Source: an uncultured Mucispirillum sp. (GTDB lineage Bacteria > Chrysiogenota > Deferribacteres > Deferribacterales > Mucispirillaceae). From it: a stretch of 64,000 nt of DNA. A program made the position numbers and the translations under genes. The first letter of the stretch is position 1. Every line of letters starts with the position of its first letter. The stretch spans positions 1 through 64,000 of the forward strand of contig CALUWN010000010.1 of the NCBI GenBank assembly GCA_944324495.1, given 5' to 3'. Shown here piece after piece: positions 57,019 through 64,000 of the stretch. The notes below the pieces were generated by a model, which did no database searches, had not been told where the DNA came from, and was given only the letters and a program-made list of their open reading frames with translations.

Positions 57019-57044
57019 TGTAACACTTCCATTATAGTTATTGG

Positions 57045-58076
57045 TTATTCACCAATTATATCATACTGCATATTTCTAATTTTAGGAATAAACCCTGCTG
57101 ATTTTATTATATGCTTAATTTCTTCAGTTTTCAAACGAAAATTTGCACCAGCTGCACGAACTACATTTTCTTCTATCATAACTGAGCCAAAATCGTTACC
57201 ACCATAGTATAACCCAATTTGAGCAACTTTTGCACCTTGAGTCACCCATGATACTTGAATATTAGGCACATTATCAAGATAAATTCTTGCAAGTGCAAGT
57301 ACTCTTAAGTACTCTATGGCAGTAACGGCTTCATCATTTAATTCACTATTGCCCGGCTGAAATGGCCATGGAATAAATGCAGTAAAACCACCTGTTTTAT
57401 CTTGTAATGAACGAATTTTATCAAAATGGCTTACTATTATTTCTGCACTGTCATTTTTTCTAAACATCATAGTTGCTGTAGTTTTTAAACCCTGTTTATG
57501 AGCTTCTTCCATAACTGAAAGCCATGATGCTGAATTGATTTTATTTGGGCTTACTGCTTTTCTTGCTTCATCATCTAATATCTCTGCCCCACCACCCGGG
57601 ATAGAATCAAGCCCAGCTTCAACAAGCCTTTTAATAGTTTCAGCAACAGTTAATCCACTTTTCTTTGCTATATGGTGGATTTCTGGTGGTGAAAAAGCAT
57701 GAAGCCATACTGGAAATGTCTTCATAAATTTAAGCATATCTTCATAAAAATCAATTTTAAATTCTGGATGAAGCCCGCCTTGAAGCAGAATCTGTGAGCC
57801 ACCTAAATCAAGAGTTTCTTTTATTTTTGAAGCTAATTCTTCTTTAGATATAACATATCCACCATCTTCACCTTCATTTTTATAAAAGGCACAAAACTTA
57901 CATTTGCAAGTGCATATATTTGTATAGTTTATGTTTCTATCAATAACGAATGATACAATATTATCAGGATGCAGTTTTTTACGTACTTTATCAGCCATAG
58001 CACCAAGCTCTAAAATGTCTGCCTCTTTATACATTCTAACTGCTTCATCATATGATATTCTTTTTATTTCTTCCAT
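57045..58076 (-). CDS. mqnC: Cyclic dehypoxanthine futalosine synthase
   Basis: 343 residues of the radical SAM family with C-T-C-K-C-K-F-C (C-x3-C-x2-C cluster), the MqnC/MqnE-type start, the segment L-L-Q-G-G-L-H-P and H-A-F-S-P-P-E-I. It forms the cyclic intermediate of the futalosine pathway to menaquinone in the cytosol. It implies that the cell makes menaquinone without the classical Men route, and menaquinone would be the acceptor for the hydrogenase. Confidence 0.95.
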   Translation of the reverse strand: MEEIKRISYDEAVRMYKEADILELGAMADKVRKKLHPDNIVSFVIDRNINYTNICTCKCKFCAFYKNEGEDGGYVISKEELASKIKETLDLGGSQILLQGGLHPEFKIDFYEDMLKFMKTFPVWLHAFSPPEIHHIAKKSGLTVAETIKRLVEAGLDSIPGGGAEILDDEARKAVSPNKINSASWLSVMEEAHKQGLKTTATMMFRKNDSAEIIVSHFDKIRSLQDKTGGFTAFIPWPFQPGNSELNDEAVTAIEYLRVLALARIYLDNVPNIQVSWVTQGAKVAQIGLYYGGNDFGSVMIEENVVRAAGANFRLKTEEIKHIIKSAGFIPKIRNMQYDIIGE

Positions 58077-58189
58077 GTACTTTCCTTTGTAACTTTTGTC
58101 TTTTATATACCATATACTATATTTTTTTCTATATGAAAAGTATTTTTATGGATTATGAAGTTTTTTGTATATATTTATCCTATTCTATC

Positions 58190-58218
58190 TTGACTTATAT
58201 AATAAAATGAAATATTCT
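58190..58218 (+). promoter_or_regulatory. Promoter of the 58-kb chemoreceptor gene
   Basis: TTGACT (58190-58195), 17-bp spacer, TATTCT (58213-58218), 47 bp before the ATG at 58266. Confidence 0.55.
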
Positions 58219-58265
58219 AAAACACTTATGTAATTTAGTGTATGCATATTTTTTGGAGTTGTGCA

Positions 58266-59918
58266 ATGAATAAAGAAAAACGTCAAATAAGCATTTTTAC
58301 CATTATAGGTGCAGGATATGGTATGCTTGTTGTTATGATTTTAGGTATTTCTATTTTATCTATTAATAGAATTACTTTTATTGAGAAAAATCTGCAGGAA
58401 ATTAATGAAGTTAATTCACCAAAACAAAGGGTTGCTATTAACTATCGTGGCTCAGTACACAACAGGTCTATTTCTATTCGCGATGTTGTTTTTGCTAGTA
58501 ATGAAAAAGATTTGAAAACATATCTTGATGAAATTAAATATGAAGAAGACTTTTATATAGCAGCAAAAAATAAAATGCAGTCTGACTTTATTGATAACAA
58601 TATGCTGACTCCTGAAGAGCAGGAAATTTTAGCAAAAATCAATGCAACAGAAGATGAAACAATGCCTCTTATAAAGAAGATTATAGAATATAAACAAGCT
58701 GGTAATACTGAAGCTATGATAAATACATTAAATGAGGTTCGTCCTAAATTTGTATACTGGCTTAAAGTAATTAATGAATTTATTGATTTAGAAGAAAATA
58801 AAAATCAGGCTATTACTCCAGTTGTTACAAAAGGTACTGCTAACTTTAAATTTATGATGATTATAAACTCTATTATAGCTCTTTTATTAGGTTCATCTAT
58901 TGCAATATTTATTATCAGATATCTTTTAAAACTTTTAGGTGGCGACCCACAAGATGCTTCTAAAAGCTTTAATGCTATCTCTCAAGGTGACTTAACTAAA
59001 GAAGTTAAAACTAATACTAAAAATACAGACAGCCTTTTATACCACATTGTATTCATGCAGGGGCATTTAAGAAACGTTATAAAAAATATTCAGCGTTCAG
59101 CTGAAGAACTTGGCTTAAGTACTAATGTTGTGGCAGAATCTTCTTCTCAGGCACAAAAAGCTGCTGAAGACCAGCACGCTGCATCTATGCGAAGTGTTGA
59201 ACAAATACAAAATATGGCAGCAGGTACTGCTAAAATTGCTGAGATTGCTAAACAAACAGAACAAAACTCAGAAAAAACACTGGAGCTTTCTAAAAAAGGT
59301 AATGAAGCCATGAATAACACAACTGAAGCTATTAATAAAGTTAGTGCTACAGTGCTTGAAACTGCTGAAAAAATTAGAAATCTTAAAGATAAATCTAGTG
59401 AAATTAGCGGTAGTGCAGGGCTTATTGCTGAAGTTGCAGACCAAACTAACCTGCTTGCATTAAATGCTGCTATTGAGGCAGCCAGAGCAGGGGAACATGG
59501 TAGAGGGTTTGCAGTTGTTGCTGATGAGGTTAGAAAACTTGCAGAACGTACAGGGCAAACTACAGCTCAGATTACTAATATGATTTCAGATATTCAAAAA
59601 GAAATTGAAGTAACAGTTGCTGCTATGGAACAAACCCTTCCACAAGTTGAAAAAGGTTTAGAACTTGCAGGCATTACCAGTGAATTATTAAATGAAATTC
59701 AGGCTAAAGCTAATGACTCACTTGCTATGGCTCAAAATGTTAGTGAATCTTCAACCCAACAGGAAGTAGGTATTCAAACAGTGCAGTCATATTTATCTGA
59801 AATGGCAGATATGTCATCTAATACTCAAATGATGATGCAGGAAAACGTTAAGGAAGTTGAAAAACTTGAAACTATTTCTGCTCAGCTTAAAGATGATGCA
59901 TCTTTCTTTAAATTATAA
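58266..59918 (+). CDS. 4HB-type methyl-accepting chemotaxis protein
   Basis: 550 residues from the ATG at 58266, which follows GGAG; the TTG/ATG forms further upstream are unlikely. Helix 1 (about 12-32), a helical ligand domain of about 160 residues (four-helix-bundle style), helix 2 (about 195-220), a HAMP-like linker starting L-G-G-D-P, and a signalling domain with [22 protein letters not shown]. The tip differs slightly from the other three receptors here (G-E-H-G instead of G-E-A-G). Own promoter and terminator; divergent from mqnC. Confidence 0.95.
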   Translation: MNKEKRQISIFTIIGAGYGMLVVMILGISILSINRITFIEKNLQEINEVNSPKQRVAINYRGSVHNRSISIRDVVFASNEKDLKTYLDEIKYEEDFYIAAKNKMQSDFIDNNMLTPEEQEILAKINATEDETMPLIKKIIEYKQAGNTEAMINTLNEVRPKFVYWLKVINEFIDLEENKNQAITPVVTKGTANFKFMMIINSIIALLLGSSIAIFIIRYLLKLLGGDPQDASKSFNAISQGDLTKEVKTNTKNTDSLLYHIVFMQGHLRNVIKNIQRSAEELGLSTNVVAESSSQAQKAAEDQHAASMRSVEQIQNMAAGTAKIAEIAKQTEQNSEKTLELSKKGNEAMNNTTEAINKVSATVLETAEKIRNLKDKSSEISGSAGLIAEVADQTNLLALNAAIEAARAGEHGRGFAVVADEVRKLAERTGQTTAQITNMISDIQKEIEVTVAAMEQTLPQVEKGLELAGITSELLNEIQAKANDSLAMAQNVSESSTQQEVGIQTVQSYLSEMADMSSNTQMMMQENVKEVEKLETISAQLKDDASFFKL

Positions 59919-59939
59919 TCTATAATAATATTATACATA

Positions 59940-59969
59940 GGGCAGTGCATATGCACTGCCCTTTTTTTT
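59940..59969 (+). terminator. Terminator of the 58-kb chemoreceptor gene
   Basis: A perfect 22-base palindrome (GGGCAGTGCAT and its complement) is followed by eight Ts. Confidence 0.95.
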
Positions 59970-60087
59970 CTATACTTCTACAAATTTTATTTATCTATTT
60001 AAATACACAACTTATAATACATTAGTACTTTAAAATTATTTCCTTCATTAATGAAATATAGCTTGATTTACATATTAACTGCTTATA

Positions 60088-60120
60088 TGGTTTAGTACAA
60101 GTTTTTTGGGTAAGTTCAGT
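60088..60120 (+). mobile_element. Solo IS3-type terminus
   Basis: The 33 bp ATGGTTTAGTACAA...GGGTAAGTTCAGT match the outer end of the IS3 remnant at 31477-31510 (reverse complement) apart from two or three bases. No transposase sequence adjoins it here. Confidence 0.7.
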
Positions 60121-60635
60121 AAAAGAAAACTATTCACATACTCATAAGCCATTATAAGCGAATGCGAAAGTTAGTAAAATATTAATAGTTTTTATCCATA
60201 TTTAGGAGCTAAAGTTATATTATCACTGAGCGACTTATTTCATACGCAGTGTTTTTTGCGTAATGGTTATGGAATTTTTGTTTGAGTATTACTAATGTTT
60301 TTTATTAGTAATGCGAGTTCAAATTTCATATGGAGAAAAAAACACGGAGTGGTTATGGAATTTGGAGACGAAGGGATAATATAACATTTCTACACGTTTT
60401 TGAGATTTTCGGCGTAAAGATATGGAAAGGTAAAAATATGGCAGTAAGATATTAATAGATTATACTTAATTTAAATATATCTGAAACTGTTATATTTTTT
60501 AAGTTTACAATTTCATTTTCTTACGCTCAATATTACACAGTAGTAATATCAATAATCTATTAATAATATTACAACCCTATACAATTAAAAAGGTTAAAAG
60601 AAACTGCTTCGCCTACTATCGTAGGCTCAGAATGA
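60121..60635. other. 515-bp non-coding insertion with internal repeats
   Basis: At 31 kb the sequences flanking this segment are directly joined; here they are separated by 515 bp bounded by CAGT on both sides (60117-60120 and 60636-60639). The segment has no ORF of note. It holds two similar blocks of about 40 bp near 60238 and 60323, each running from TTCATA to GGTTATGGAAT, an ATTACTAAT/ATTAGTAAT hairpin between them, and a GCCTAC-tatc-GTAGGC hairpin near its right end (60611-60626). No terminal inverted repeats are seen. Confidence 0.55.
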
Positions 60636-60636
60636 C

Positions 60637-60711
60637 AGTTATTACAATTATTTCTATTTTTACATATATTATCAAGTAGTTATAGCATTTTTTAATAAAA
60701 AATGGGGGTGC
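60637..60711 (+). repeat. Dispersed 75-bp repeat, copy 2
   Basis: Matches the reverse complement of 31404-31478 with one mismatch. It ends with AAAAAATGGGGGTG, 20 bp before the promoter of the sulfatase gene. Confidence 0.85.
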
Positions 60712-60730
60712 CACCAGTCATCTCTTACTA

Positions 60731-60759
60731 TTGACATTATCTATTTATTTGTTTATATT
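60731..60759 (+). promoter_or_regulatory. Promoter of the sulfatase gene
   Basis: Perfect TTGACA (60731-60736), 17-bp spacer, TATATT (60754-60759), 31 bp before the ATG at 60791. Confidence 0.65.
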
Positions 60760-60790
60760 CAAATCTCTTAAAAAATACTGGGTGTTTATA

Positions 60791-63118
60791 ATGAATTATT
60801 TAAAAAATTTCTTATTAAGATTTAAAAATAAAAAATATATTGCAGCATTAATTATTATGCTTATTTCTATAATACTTCTTTCCTTTAACTCCACATTAAA
60901 TATTACTTTTAATTTTTCATCTTCTACTGTTTCGGGGGGGGGAAATGATAATGCCTTTTTAAATATCTTATATATTACACCTTATGAACCTGCATATGAT
61001 TTTTCTAACCCTGTAACTGCTAATCTTAATAGTAATACAAAAGAATATAATATCCACATTAATGCTGAATCTATAAAAAAAATAATGCTTAAATTTAATA
61101 ATCTTGATAATAACACCACTTTTTCCATAGAAAGTGCTTCTATTAATACTATTTATTTACCTAAAATTTATTTTAATATTGATGGGCTTAAAAGTCAGTA
61201 TAATAAACAAATATTATATAATCAAGACTATATGATAGAATTGAATAATATATCAAGAATATTAGTTGTTATACCAATACTCATTTTTATGGCAGGAATA
61301 ATTTCTTTTATATATATTTTTAAAAAAGAGTTTCTATATGCTATAAGATATCTTAAGTATATTTTAAAGGAATATCCTGGAGTGTACTTTATAATTGGTA
61401 TTGCTTTATTTTTATATTTTTATGAAAATATTAGACATGAGACAATATTAACTTATCTATATGCTGCATATAATGAACACAATCATTTATTAGTCTTACT
61501 ACAACTTTTAAAATACGATATACTTATTATAGTTATTTTTATATTTTTATTCTTTCTAATGATTAAATCTATAAATAAAATTATAGTATATATTAGTTTG
61601 ATTTTGTTATATATATTTATTTTCTTATTTTTTGTGGATACATTTTTAAGAATTTCTTTTGACAGCCGTCTTAATTTATTTTTCTTATCAGGTGAAAAAA
61701 ATCTAATTCCAGATAAACAAAGCTTGTGGATTTTAATTAGTAGTTTTTTATCACTTAATATTTCTCTTAATTTACTAGTGTTATTAATATACACTATTTT
61801 ATTTTCTATATTTATATTCAAAAATAAATATAAGTATATTCTTACTAAACTTCAAAGTTATTTTATAATTGGTTGTATTATTATAATAATCCCATTTTAT
61901 TTTGTTGATGATTTTATAAAATTTTATTTTAGTAATAAAGTCTTTTATGATTTTATATCCGTTAATTTATTAGATACATATGCAAAAGATTATTCTGATG
62001 ATTTTAAAAATAAATATAAAAATTATTCTTTAAGTTCCACATGTTATAATGGGCTTAACAGCAAAAAAAATGTAATGGTAATATTTATAGAATCTCTTTC
62101 TTCATATAAAAGCCAGTATTTTGGAAATATTGGAAATAACTTAATACCTAATATAGATAAGGTGGCAAAAGAAAATATTAATATATCAGAATATTATAGT
62201 AATGGTTCTAATTCTTCTATTGCACGCATGGTTTTTTTAACTGGCAGGAATTATATATCAAATAAATATGAATTACTATTAAAGGACAGCCTTTATAATG
62301 ACAGCATTCCTGATAAATTTGCTAAAAATGGATATAGAACAATATTGTATTCAGGGGCTGATTCATCTTATGGCTCAACTAATATTATAGCAGAAAAATC
62401 AGGCATTAAAGAAATATATGATACAGTATATAATGATGTATATCTAAAAGAAGATAAAAAATATGCGTTTTTAGGGGTTGATGATAGTGTTTTATATAAT
62501 TCTATTATAAACTGGTATAAGAAAGATGAAAATAAAAACTCACCTTTTTTTATGCTTGTAACTACTGTTACTTCCCACCAGCCTTATAAAGACCCTGTTA
62601 CAAAAGAAAATTCCTATGATAAAACATTAGAGTTTGCAGATAATGCTGTTAATGATTTTATAAATAAATTAAAAAAAGAAAATTATTTTGAAAATGGTAT
62701 ATTGGTAATTACTGGTGACCATAGAGCCATGCTTCCTATAAGTAAAGAAGAATACGAAAAACTTGGTAATATAGCAAACGGGAGAATGCCTTTAGTTATA
62801 ATTGATGGTGGTAAAAAATTATCTATAAAAGGAAATTATTCCCATACTGATTTAGGGAAATCTTTAGAATATCTTACTCTTGAAAAGGTATGCTTTAATG
62901 AGTTTCAAAATAATATTTTCTTAGATGAAAATAAAGAAAAATGCACTATTTTTCAAGGCTCACTTGATGTTTCTATTGTAGATGTAAAATGTGGAAATAA
63001 CTATGGCAAAATAAAACTAGATGGTGATAATACAAGATTTCTTGATGACAGTAAAATAGATGAAAAAAATATGAAAAAAATTTTAGATTATATAAATTAT
63101 ACCAGAATATCAAAATAA
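60791..63118 (+). CDS. LtaS-like membrane sulfatase/phosphotransferase with G9 tract
   Basis: 775 residues from the ATG at 60791 (upstream TTG at 60731 is inside the promoter). A membrane helix near 20-38, an extracytoplasmic beta-rich segment (about 40-145), then about six helices to residue 390. A C-terminal alkaline-phosphatase-like catalytic domain shows V-M-V-I-F-I-E-S, a Ser-rich nucleophile loop (N-G-S-N-S-S-I-A-R), T-S-H-Q-P-Y and I-T-G-D-H-R. Relatives transfer glycerol-phosphate or phosphoethanolamine to envelope glycans. A run of nine Gs (60934-60942, codons 48-51) sits early in the frame. In the sequence given it is in frame, but one G fewer or more leads to a stop within a few codons. 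It probably modifies a surface polymer in a phase-variable manner. Confidence 0.85.
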   Translation: MNYLKNFLLRFKNKKYIAALIIMLISIILLSFNSTLNITFNFSSSTVSGGGNDNAFLNILYITPYEPAYDFSNPVTANLNSNTKEYNIHINAESIKKIMLKFNNLDNNTTFSIESASINTIYLPKIYFNIDGLKSQYNKQILYNQDYMIELNNISRILVVIPILIFMAGIISFIYIFKKEFLYAIRYLKYILKEYPGVYFIIGIALFLYFYENIRHETILTYLYAAYNEHNHLLVLLQLLKYDILIIVIFIFLFFLMIKSINKIIVYISLILLYIFIFLFFVDTFLRISFDSRLNLFFLSGEKNLIPDKQSLWILISSFLSLNISLNLLVLLIYTILFSIFIFKNKYKYILTKLQSYFIIGCIIIIIPFYFVDDFIKFYFSNKVFYDFISVNLLDTYAKDYSDDFKNKYKNYSLSSTCYNGLNSKKNVMVIFIESLSSYKSQYFGNIGNNLIPNIDKVAKENINISEYYSNGSNSSIARMVFLTGRNYISNKYELLLKDSLYNDSIPDKFAKNGYRTILYSGADSSYGSTNIIAEKSGIKEIYDTVYNDVYLKEDKKYAFLGVDDSVLYNSIINWYKKDENKNSPFFMLVTTVTSHQPYKDPVTKENSYDKTLEFADNAVNDFINKLKKENYFENGILVITGDHRAMLPISKEEYEKLGNIANGRMPLVIIDGGKKLSIKGNYSHTDLGKSLEYLTLEKVCFNEFQNNIFLDENKEKCTIFQGSLDVSIVDVKCGNNYGKIKLDGDNTRFLDDSKIDEKNMKKILDYINYTRISK
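60934..60942 (+). repeat. Poly-G tract (G9) inside the sulfatase gene
   Basis: Nine consecutive Gs encode part of S-G-G-G-N. With eight Gs the frame ends at a TAA about ten codons later; with ten Gs a TGA appears two codons later. The current length is the ON state. Confidence 0.9.
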
Positions 63119-63185
63119 TATTTATGTATTTGTATTACTTTATATTATCACTTGATTTTTTCCATTTGTTTTATTATAAAAATGT

Positions 63186-63377
63186 ATGAAAGAAAATAAC
63201 AACAAACGTGTTAATTGTTTTGATTGCATCCATTTGCAGATTACATGGCAGCCTCAGACTCCTTATGCCTGTAAAGCAATAGGATTTCGTTCAAAAATGA
63301 TACCATCCTTAGAAGTATTTAAAAATTCAGGCACCCAGTGTATGCATTTTTTTCCTAAATCAAAACCCTCTAAATAA
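63186..63377 (+). CDS. Small four-cysteine protein
   Basis: 63 residues with C-F-D-C near residue 11, a single Cys near 29 and another near 52 (G-T-Q-C-M-H-F-F), plus the pattern I-P-S-L-E-V-F-K-N-S-G. The spacing of four Cys suggests a small metal-binding (zinc or Fe-S) fold. Similar short proteins occur in many Gram-negative bacteria without known role. It lies 23 bp before corA and probably shares its transcript. Confidence 0.7.
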   Translation: MKENNNKRVNCFDCIHLQITWQPQTPYACKAIGFRSKMIPSLEVFKNSGTQCMHFFPKSKPSK

Positions 63378-63400
63378 ATTTTACAGGAGGTATGAGTATT

Positions 63401-64000
63401 ATGAAGAAAAAATTATTCTTTAAATCTAAAGGTATGGCTCCGGGTACGGTTATTTATGAAGGTGATACTCCACCTGCAAAAACAAATATCTCAATATATG
63501 AAATAACAGAACATAGTATCATTAAACATGATAACGTTATAGATTCAAAAAATTGTTTGTGGATAAGAATATCTGGGCTTTCTGATACTCAATATATATT
63601 AAATTCTTTAAACCAGTTTGAAATTAACAGCCTGACTTTAGAGGATATTTTTGAAACATATCATAACCCTAAATTTGATGATACTTTTGATTATGATTTT
63701 ATAATTATGCGTTCCATAAATTTTAATGATGATATGCAGGACAACCAAATATCTTTTATTGTAATGGATAATATTTTAATTACATTTGAAGAATATGAAT
63801 GTGATGAATTTAATATTGTATTACAACGGCTTTTTAAACATTACAATAACTTTTATTTAAGAGGTATTAATTATCTAGTATATGCTTTAATAGATGCTAT
63901 GATAGATAACTATATTACACTTCTAAACAATATAAATTTAGCAGTAGATAATTTAGAAGATACAATGTCTGAAGATGTGCTGCTTCCATGTGATACTTCA
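63401..64000 (+). CDS. corA: CorA-type divalent cation transporter (truncated by window end)
   Basis: The first 200 residues match the cytoplasmic part of CorA: a start M-A-P-G-T-V, the core W-I-R-I-S-G-L, and L-T-L-E-D-I-F before a helical stalk. The membrane helices with the G-M-N motif lie beyond the window. The ATG at 63401 is ten bases after AGGAGG (63385-63390); the in-frame ATG at 63392 is too close to it. It would take up Mg2+ or Co2+. Confidence 0.85.
   Translation, partial: MKKKLFFKSKGMAPGTVIYEGDTPPAKTNISIYEITEHSIIKHDNVIDSKNCLWIRISGLSDTQYILNSLNQFEINSLTLEDIFETYHNPKFDDTFDYDFIIMRSINFNDDMQDNQISFIVMDNILITFEEYECDEFNIVLQRLFKHYNNFYLRGINYLVYALIDAMIDNYITLLNNINLAVDNLEDTMSEDVLLPCDTS

Noticed and set aside
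60731-60790. Longer sulfatase start at the TTG at 60731
   Set aside because: These bases are the -35 box of a well-spaced promoter, so they are not translated.

Overview
The window is AT-rich (roughly 30 % G+C by eye), densely packed DNA of a Gram-negative, motile, anaerobic or microaerophilic bacterium. The gene set (Hyb-type periplasmic [NiFe] uptake hydrogenase, futalosine-route menaquinone gene mqnC, flagellar export genes, many chemoreceptors, periplasmic Cu,Zn superoxide dismutase) fits a Deferribacterota-like, host-associated organism such as Mucispirillum. That assignment is an inference from gene content and composition, not from a marker RNA. No rRNA, tRNA or CRISPR array was recognised.

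Layout. 0.1-1.9 kb: two tandem paralogous lipoprotein genes, each with a poly-C tract between the -35 and -10 boxes of its promoter. 2.0-2.3 kb: a possible small RNA. 2.5-3.7 kb: a catalytically degenerate M24 protein. 3.7-9.7 kb: a minus-strand run glyS, GAF histidine kinase, radical SAM protein, polyferredoxin. 9.8-11.8 kb: an AAA_14/DUF4143 ATPase and efp. 11.9-18.6 kb: a complete phosphate regulon (pstC-pstA-pstB-phoU-phoB-phoR, then pstS), with Pho-box-like 11-bp repeats before pstC and pstS. 18.7-26.1 kb: a secreted PEBP protein, an HxlR regulator, an Hpt/hybrid-kinase pair and a CPA2 antiporter with an RCK-USP regulator. 26.5-31.3 kb: a chemoreceptor, sodC and typA. 31.3-33.2 kb: an accessory island with an IS3 remnant, two covarying structured repeats, a ribbon-helix-helix gene, a 31-residue peptide gene folded into nested inverted repeats, and a frameshifted membrane-protein gene. 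33.3-38.5 kb: hybO-A-B-C. 39.1-51.4 kb: pyk, a MORN-repeat protein, flhA, two chemoreceptors, flhB, fliR and an AMIN amidase. 51.5-58.1 kb: uvrA, a FapA-like protein, a GAF kinase and mqnC. 58.3-59.9 kb: another chemoreceptor. 60.1-60.7 kb: a repeat-bearing insertion related to the 31 kb island. 60.8-64 kb: an LtaS-like sulfatase with a G9 tract in its reading frame, a small Cys protein and a truncated corA.

How the parts fit. Hydrogenase electrons would enter a menaquinone pool (mqnC) through the HybB membrane subunit. The pst/pho block controls phosphate uptake. Four chemoreceptors and the flhA/flhB/fliR genes support chemotactic motility.

The most interesting signal is surface variation. 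Two lipoprotein promoters carry poly-C spacers of different length (17 versus 15 bp), one lipoprotein gene carries an in-frame 18-bp minisatellite, and an envelope-modifying sulfatase carries a poly-G tract in its coding sequence. Together they look like an undescribed set of phase-variable envelope loci. Second in interest are the 31-residue peptide gene and the tandem covarying hairpins in the 31-33 kb island.
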